Shown here: positions 61,182 through 64,000 of the stretch, piece by piece
Numbering within the stretch: the stretch's first letter is position 1
Layout: every line of letters starts with the position of its first letter
NCBI RefSeq assembly: GCF_000418365.1
Contig: NC_021663.1
Span: 248,001 to 312,000 of the forward strand
DNA from: Corynebacterium terpenotabidum Y-11
GTDB lineage: Bacteria; Actinomycetota; Actinomycetes; Mycobacteriales; Mycobacteriaceae
Length of the DNA: 64,000 nucleotides
Direction: 5' to 3'
Program-made: the position numbers and the translations under genes
The notes under the pieces: model-generated
Databases searched by the model: none
What the model saw: only the letters and a program-made list of their open reading frames with translations
Told to the model about the DNA's origin: nothing

Positions 61182-62402
61182 ATGAACGCAAGACACCCCG
61201 CTCCGGGGAGCAACCGTCGCCACCTGCCCGGCGCCGCTCTGGCGACCGCGCTCGTCCTCGCCCTTGTCGGCTGCTCCGGCGACGCCACGGACACCACGGG
61301 TACAGCCACCGGAGATGCCACGACCACCCCCGACACGTCTGTCGCCGAGGCTCCGGAGACCTGTGCCGAGCCGGACTCGGTCCGCGCCGCCGTCGCCGCG
61401 ACCCTTGCCGTCGGGGTCACCGGTTTTGATGACGCCGCCGCCGCGGTCGATGCGGGCGTCCGACATCTCTTCATCGGTTCGGCGACCGACCGCACCCTCC
61501 TCAACGGCCAGGGGGACCCGGAACGTTCCCTGGCCGCCCTGCAGGACCGCGCCGGCGGGAATCTCACCGTCTCGGTGGACGAGGAGGGGGGTCAGGTTCA
61601 ACGCCTCGCCGACCTCGCCGGAACGCTGCCCTCGGCCCGGGACATGGCGGCGACGATGTCCACCGACGAGGTCACCGAACTCTTCACCGAGCACGCCCGA
61701 ACCCTGCGCGACCTCGGCATCACCATGGACTTCGCCCCCGACGTCGACCTTGACGGCGGCGAGGAGATCAGCGACAACGCCATCGGTGACCGTGCCTTCT
61801 CTGCCGATCCCGCGGTCGTCGTCGACTACGGACGCGCCGTCATCGACGGGCTCCTCGCCGGCGGCATCACCCCGGTCATCAAGCATTTCCCCGGCCACGG
61901 ACATGCCACCGGTGACTCCCACACCGGTGCCGTCAGTACCCCGCCGCTCGACCAGATGGGCCCTGACCTGCAGCCCTTCGCTGAACTGTCGCAGATCCCC
62001 GGAGTGGCGGTCATGGTCGGCCACATGCAGGTCCCCGGCCTCGACGCCGACGGTGTGGCAGGGGCGGAGACGCCCTCCTCGCTGAACCCGGCGTCCTATG
62101 GACTGCTGCGCTCCGGGGTCAACGGCGCCCCCGGGTTCACCGGGGTGATCTACACCGACGACCTCACCGGGATGCAGGCCGTCACCGACCGGTACGACGC
62201 GGCGGGAGCGGTCATCGCCGCCCTGCGCGCCGGAGCGGACGTCCCCCTGGTCTCCTCCGGGATGGATGCCACCGCCCTGCCAGGTGTGCTCGACGCGGTC
62301 GTCGCTGCCGTGGCGGACGGGGAGCTCGATGAACAACGGGTGGTGGAATCCGCCGACCGGATTTGCACCGCAAGGTCGATTCCCGCGGTCGCGACCAGTT
62401 AA
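61182..62402 (+). CDS. lpqI: GH3 beta-N-acetylglucosaminidase lipoprotein, LpqI-like
   Basis: A 406-residue exported lipoprotein: signal sequence LPGAALATALVLALVGC with the lipobox LVGC (Cys at about residue 31), a Thr/Asp-rich linker, then a glycoside hydrolase family 3 domain. Visible are VSVDEEGGQVQRL, the NagZ-type loop IKHFPGHGHATGDSHTG at about 232-248 carrying the acid/base histidine, and GVIYTDDLTGMQAV with the probable nucleophile aspartate near 325. It would release GlcNAc from muropeptides during wall recycling. It lies beside aftD as in mycobacteria and is followed 10 nt later by the VanW gene. Confidence 0.9.
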   Translation: MNARHPAPGSNRRHLPGAALATALVLALVGCSGDATDTTGTATGDATTTPDTSVAEAPETCAEPDSVRAAVAATLAVGVTGFDDAAAAVDAGVRHLFIGSATDRTLLNGQGDPERSLAALQDRAGGNLTVSVDEEGGQVQRLADLAGTLPSARDMAATMSTDEVTELFTEHARTLRDLGITMDFAPDVDLDGGEEISDNAIGDRAFSADPAVVVDYGRAVIDGLLAGGITPVIKHFPGHGHATGDSHTGAVSTPPLDQMGPDLQPFAELSQIPGVAVMVGHMQVPGLDADGVAGAETPSSLNPASYGLLRSGVNGAPGFTGVIYTDDLTGMQAVTDRYDAAGAVIAALRAGADVPLVSSGMDATALPGVLDAVVAAVADGELDEQRVVESADRICTARSIPAVATS

Positions 62403-62412
62403 GGTGTGGGGC

Positions 62413-64000
62413 GTGACCAGCGCAACCCATCGCTCCCGCCCCCGCCTGTCCCGCCGCCTGTGGTGGCTGTGGACGCTCCTCGGGCTGCTCGGCCTCGGCG
62501 GCATCCTCTATGCCGCCGACCTCGTCATGTCCGAGGGAACGGTGCCGCGCGGCGTGACTGTCGGCGGGGTGGACATCGGTTCGATGTCCCCTGATCAGGC
62601 CGAGGTGCGGCTGCGCAATCAGCTCGCCGACCAGGTGAAGACGCCGGTGACTGTCGTCGCCGGTGGACTGCAGACCGAGTTCAACCCGGTGACCGCCGGC
62701 CTCACCGTCGACTGGGACGCCACCGTCGACCAGGCCGGTCAGCAGCCGAAGAACCCGATCACCCGACTGCTCAGCTTCTGGCAGACCCGCGAGGTCGGAA
62801 CTGTCAGTCACATCAACGAACCACTGCTCAGCGGCACCGCCGGTCGCCTGGCCGGAGATCTCACCCAGGATGCGGCGGACGCCACCCTCAGCATCAACGA
62901 CGAGGGGAAGGCGGAGATCACCGACGATGTCGACGGTCAGACCGTGGAGCAGGACGACATCGATGCCGAACTCCGGAACAACTGGCTCAACGCGGACCAC
63001 CGTGTCACCGTGGATGCCGACATCACGTCGGCGGCGGTTGACCGGGCGGAGGCGGAGCGGACCGCCCGTGAGGTCGTCGACAAGGTGACCTCCGGTGACG
63101 TGGTCTTCACCGGGCGGGACGATGTCGAGGGCGTGCTGCGTCCGGCCGACATGGGACGCATCGTCACCTTCGCCTCCGACGGTGACCACCTGCGCACCGA
63201 CTGGAACACGGACGCCGCCAAGGAGATCCTCACCGCGACACTCGGCGCGACCGAGGTCGAATTCCGTAACGCCAATTTCGAGGTCAACGGCAATGATCTG
63301 ACGGTGATCCCCTCGCAGGACGGGGTGGAGATCGACTGGGACAAGACCCTCGACAATCTTGACGAGAAGCTGCTCGACACGACGCAGCGTCGCCATGATG
63401 TGACCTACAACGACCGGAAGGCGACCTACACCACGGAGATGGCCCAGAATGCGAGCTTCGACGACGTGATGGGCTCGTTCACCACCGGCGGCTTCGCCAG
63501 TGACTCGGGTGTGAACATCCGTCGGGTCGCCGAGCAGGTCAACGGGGCGATCGTGTTGCCGGGTGAGACGTTCAGCCTCAACGGTTTCACCGGTCCGCGC
63601 GGTACGGCGCAGGGGTTCGTGGAGGCCGGCGTCATCGAGGACGGGCATGCTGACCGTGCCGTCGGTGGCGGCATCAGCCAGTTCGCGACGACGCTGTTCA
63701 ACGCCGCCTACTTCGCCGGGATGGAGGATGTGGCGCACACGCCGCACTCCTACTACATCAGCCGTTACCCGGCGGGGCGTGAGGCGACCGTGTACGAGGG
63801 TGCGATCGACCTGCAGTTCAAGAACACCTTCGATACGCCGGTGCTGATCCGGACGAGTGCGGACAGTTCCTCGGTGTCGGTGGAGCTGCGTGGTGTGCGG
63901 CATGTCGAGGTGGAGTCCATCACGGGTGCGAGGACGAACTTCACCGATCCGGAGCGCATCGAGCTTGAGGGCGACACCTGCTCGCCCTCCTCCGGCTCGC
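62413..64000 (+). CDS. VanW-family exported protein, cut by the right edge
   Basis: A frame of at least 529 residues that is open at the window end. It begins at GTG 62413, 10 nt after lpqI, with an N-terminal transmembrane anchor (LWWLWTLLGLLGLGGILYAADLVM). Next are repeated peptidoglycan-binding-like modules (GVTVGGVDIGSMSPDQAEVRL; PSQDGVEIDWDKTLDNL). From about residue 350 comes the VanW domain (NIRRVAEQVNGAIVLPGETFSLNGFTGPR, GGGISQFATTLFNAAYFAGMEDVAHTPHSYYISRYPAGREATVY). The family is associated with vancomycin-resistance clusters and cell-wall binding but its activity is unclear. Forms an operon with lpqI. Confidence 0.88.
   Translation, partial: MTSATHRSRPRLSRRLWWLWTLLGLLGLGGILYAADLVMSEGTVPRGVTVGGVDIGSMSPDQAEVRLRNQLADQVKTPVTVVAGGLQTEFNPVTAGLTVDWDATVDQAGQQPKNPITRLLSFWQTREVGTVSHINEPLLSGTAGRLAGDLTQDAADATLSINDEGKAEITDDVDGQTVEQDDIDAELRNNWLNADHRVTVDADITSAAVDRAEAERTAREVVDKVTSGDVVFTGRDDVEGVLRPADMGRIVTFASDGDHLRTDWNTDAAKEILTATLGATEVEFRNANFEVNGNDLTVIPSQDGVEIDWDKTLDNLDEKLLDTTQRRHDVTYNDRKATYTTEMAQNASFDDVMGSFTTGGFASDSGVNIRRVAEQVNGAIVLPGETFSLNGFTGPRGTAQGFVEAGVIEDGHADRAVGGGISQFATTLFNAAYFAGMEDVAHTPHSYYISRYPAGREATVYEGAIDLQFKNTFDTPVLIRTSADSSSVSVELRGVRHVEVESITGARTNFTDPERIELEGDTCSPSSGS

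Noticed and set aside
62212-63903. 563-codon minus-strand frame at the right end
   Set aside because: Shadow of the VanW gene, whose + strand frame is open to the window edge and carries anchor, peptidoglycan-binding-like modules and VanW motifs.
1-64000. tRNA, rRNA, CRISPR arrays, transposases, integrases or a replication origin
   Set aside because: Looked for in gaps and at island borders; no cloverleaf, spaced direct repeats, DDE or recombinase motifs, or DnaA-box clusters were recognised.

Overview
The window is high-GC chromosomal DNA from a mycolic-acid-containing actinobacterium, almost certainly a Corynebacterium. The evidence is a complete mycolate condensation locus (secreted mycolyltransferase, cutinase-like lipase, FadD32, Pks13, AccD-type carboxylase), an MmpL3-type trehalose monomycolate exporter, an AftD arabinofuranosyltransferase, and many genes that look leaderless (a TANNNT -10 hexamer 6-7 nt before the start codon and no Shine-Dalgarno). 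I cannot assign a species; the GC bias and the accessory gene content would fit the high-GC, non-pathogenic corynebacteria.

Layout. 1-11.3 kb (+): DUF732 protein (cut by the left edge), mycolyltransferase, Culp6-like lipase, fadD32, pks13, accD, in the same order as Mycobacterium tuberculosis Rv3803c-Rv3799c. 11.5-19.3 kb: accessory island with a small secreted protein, an IclR regulator, an MFS carrier, a fused HyuA-HyuB ATP-dependent hydantoinase and a divergent N-carbamoylsarcosine amidase; together these would take N-methylhydantoin to sarcosine. 19.3-23.6 kb: a coupled DUF6230/DUF6114 pair and a divergent MFS/LysR pair. 23.6-32.3 kb: an ancient syntenic block (DUF3054, YbhN-like flippase-type protein, MmpL3, NYN protein, TrmB, two small hypotheticals, GTP-dependent PEP carboxykinase) matching the Rv0206c-Rv0211 neighbourhood.

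32.3-49.5 kb is a second accessory region. It holds a frameshifted glycerate kinase flanked by two covarying palindromic repeats, acetolactate decarboxylase, a VapBC toxin-antitoxin pair whose toxin gene overlaps a TetR gene, and a four-gene operon with every junction overlapping (extradiol dioxygenase, FAH-family hydrolase, FAD monooxygenase, acyl-CoA ligase) that looks like an uncharacterised aromatic meta-cleavage pathway. It also holds a DoxX-like protein, YihY, an MpaB-family oxygenase with its own TetR and a clear operator, DedA, and the beta-oxidation pair fadB/fadA. 49.7-64 kb is again conserved envelope-biogenesis territory in the order of Rv0224c-Rv0228 and Rv0236c-Rv0237: methyltransferase, glycosyltransferase, multispanning membrane protein, DUF3068 protein, TmaT-like acyltransferase, AftD, DUF2613, universal stress protein, LpqI-like GH3 lipoprotein, and a VanW protein cut by the right edge. 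An MFS gene with a probable DtxR iron box is inserted in this block.

How it fits together: FadD32, Pks13 and the carboxylase make the mycolate precursor; MmpL3, probably helped by TmaT acetylation, exports it as trehalose monomycolate; the secreted mycolyltransferase attaches it to the arabinan that AftD helps build. The catabolic islands are interleaved between these core blocks. I saw no tRNA, rRNA, CRISPR array, transposase or integrase. Database names and locus comparisons come from memory, not from a search.
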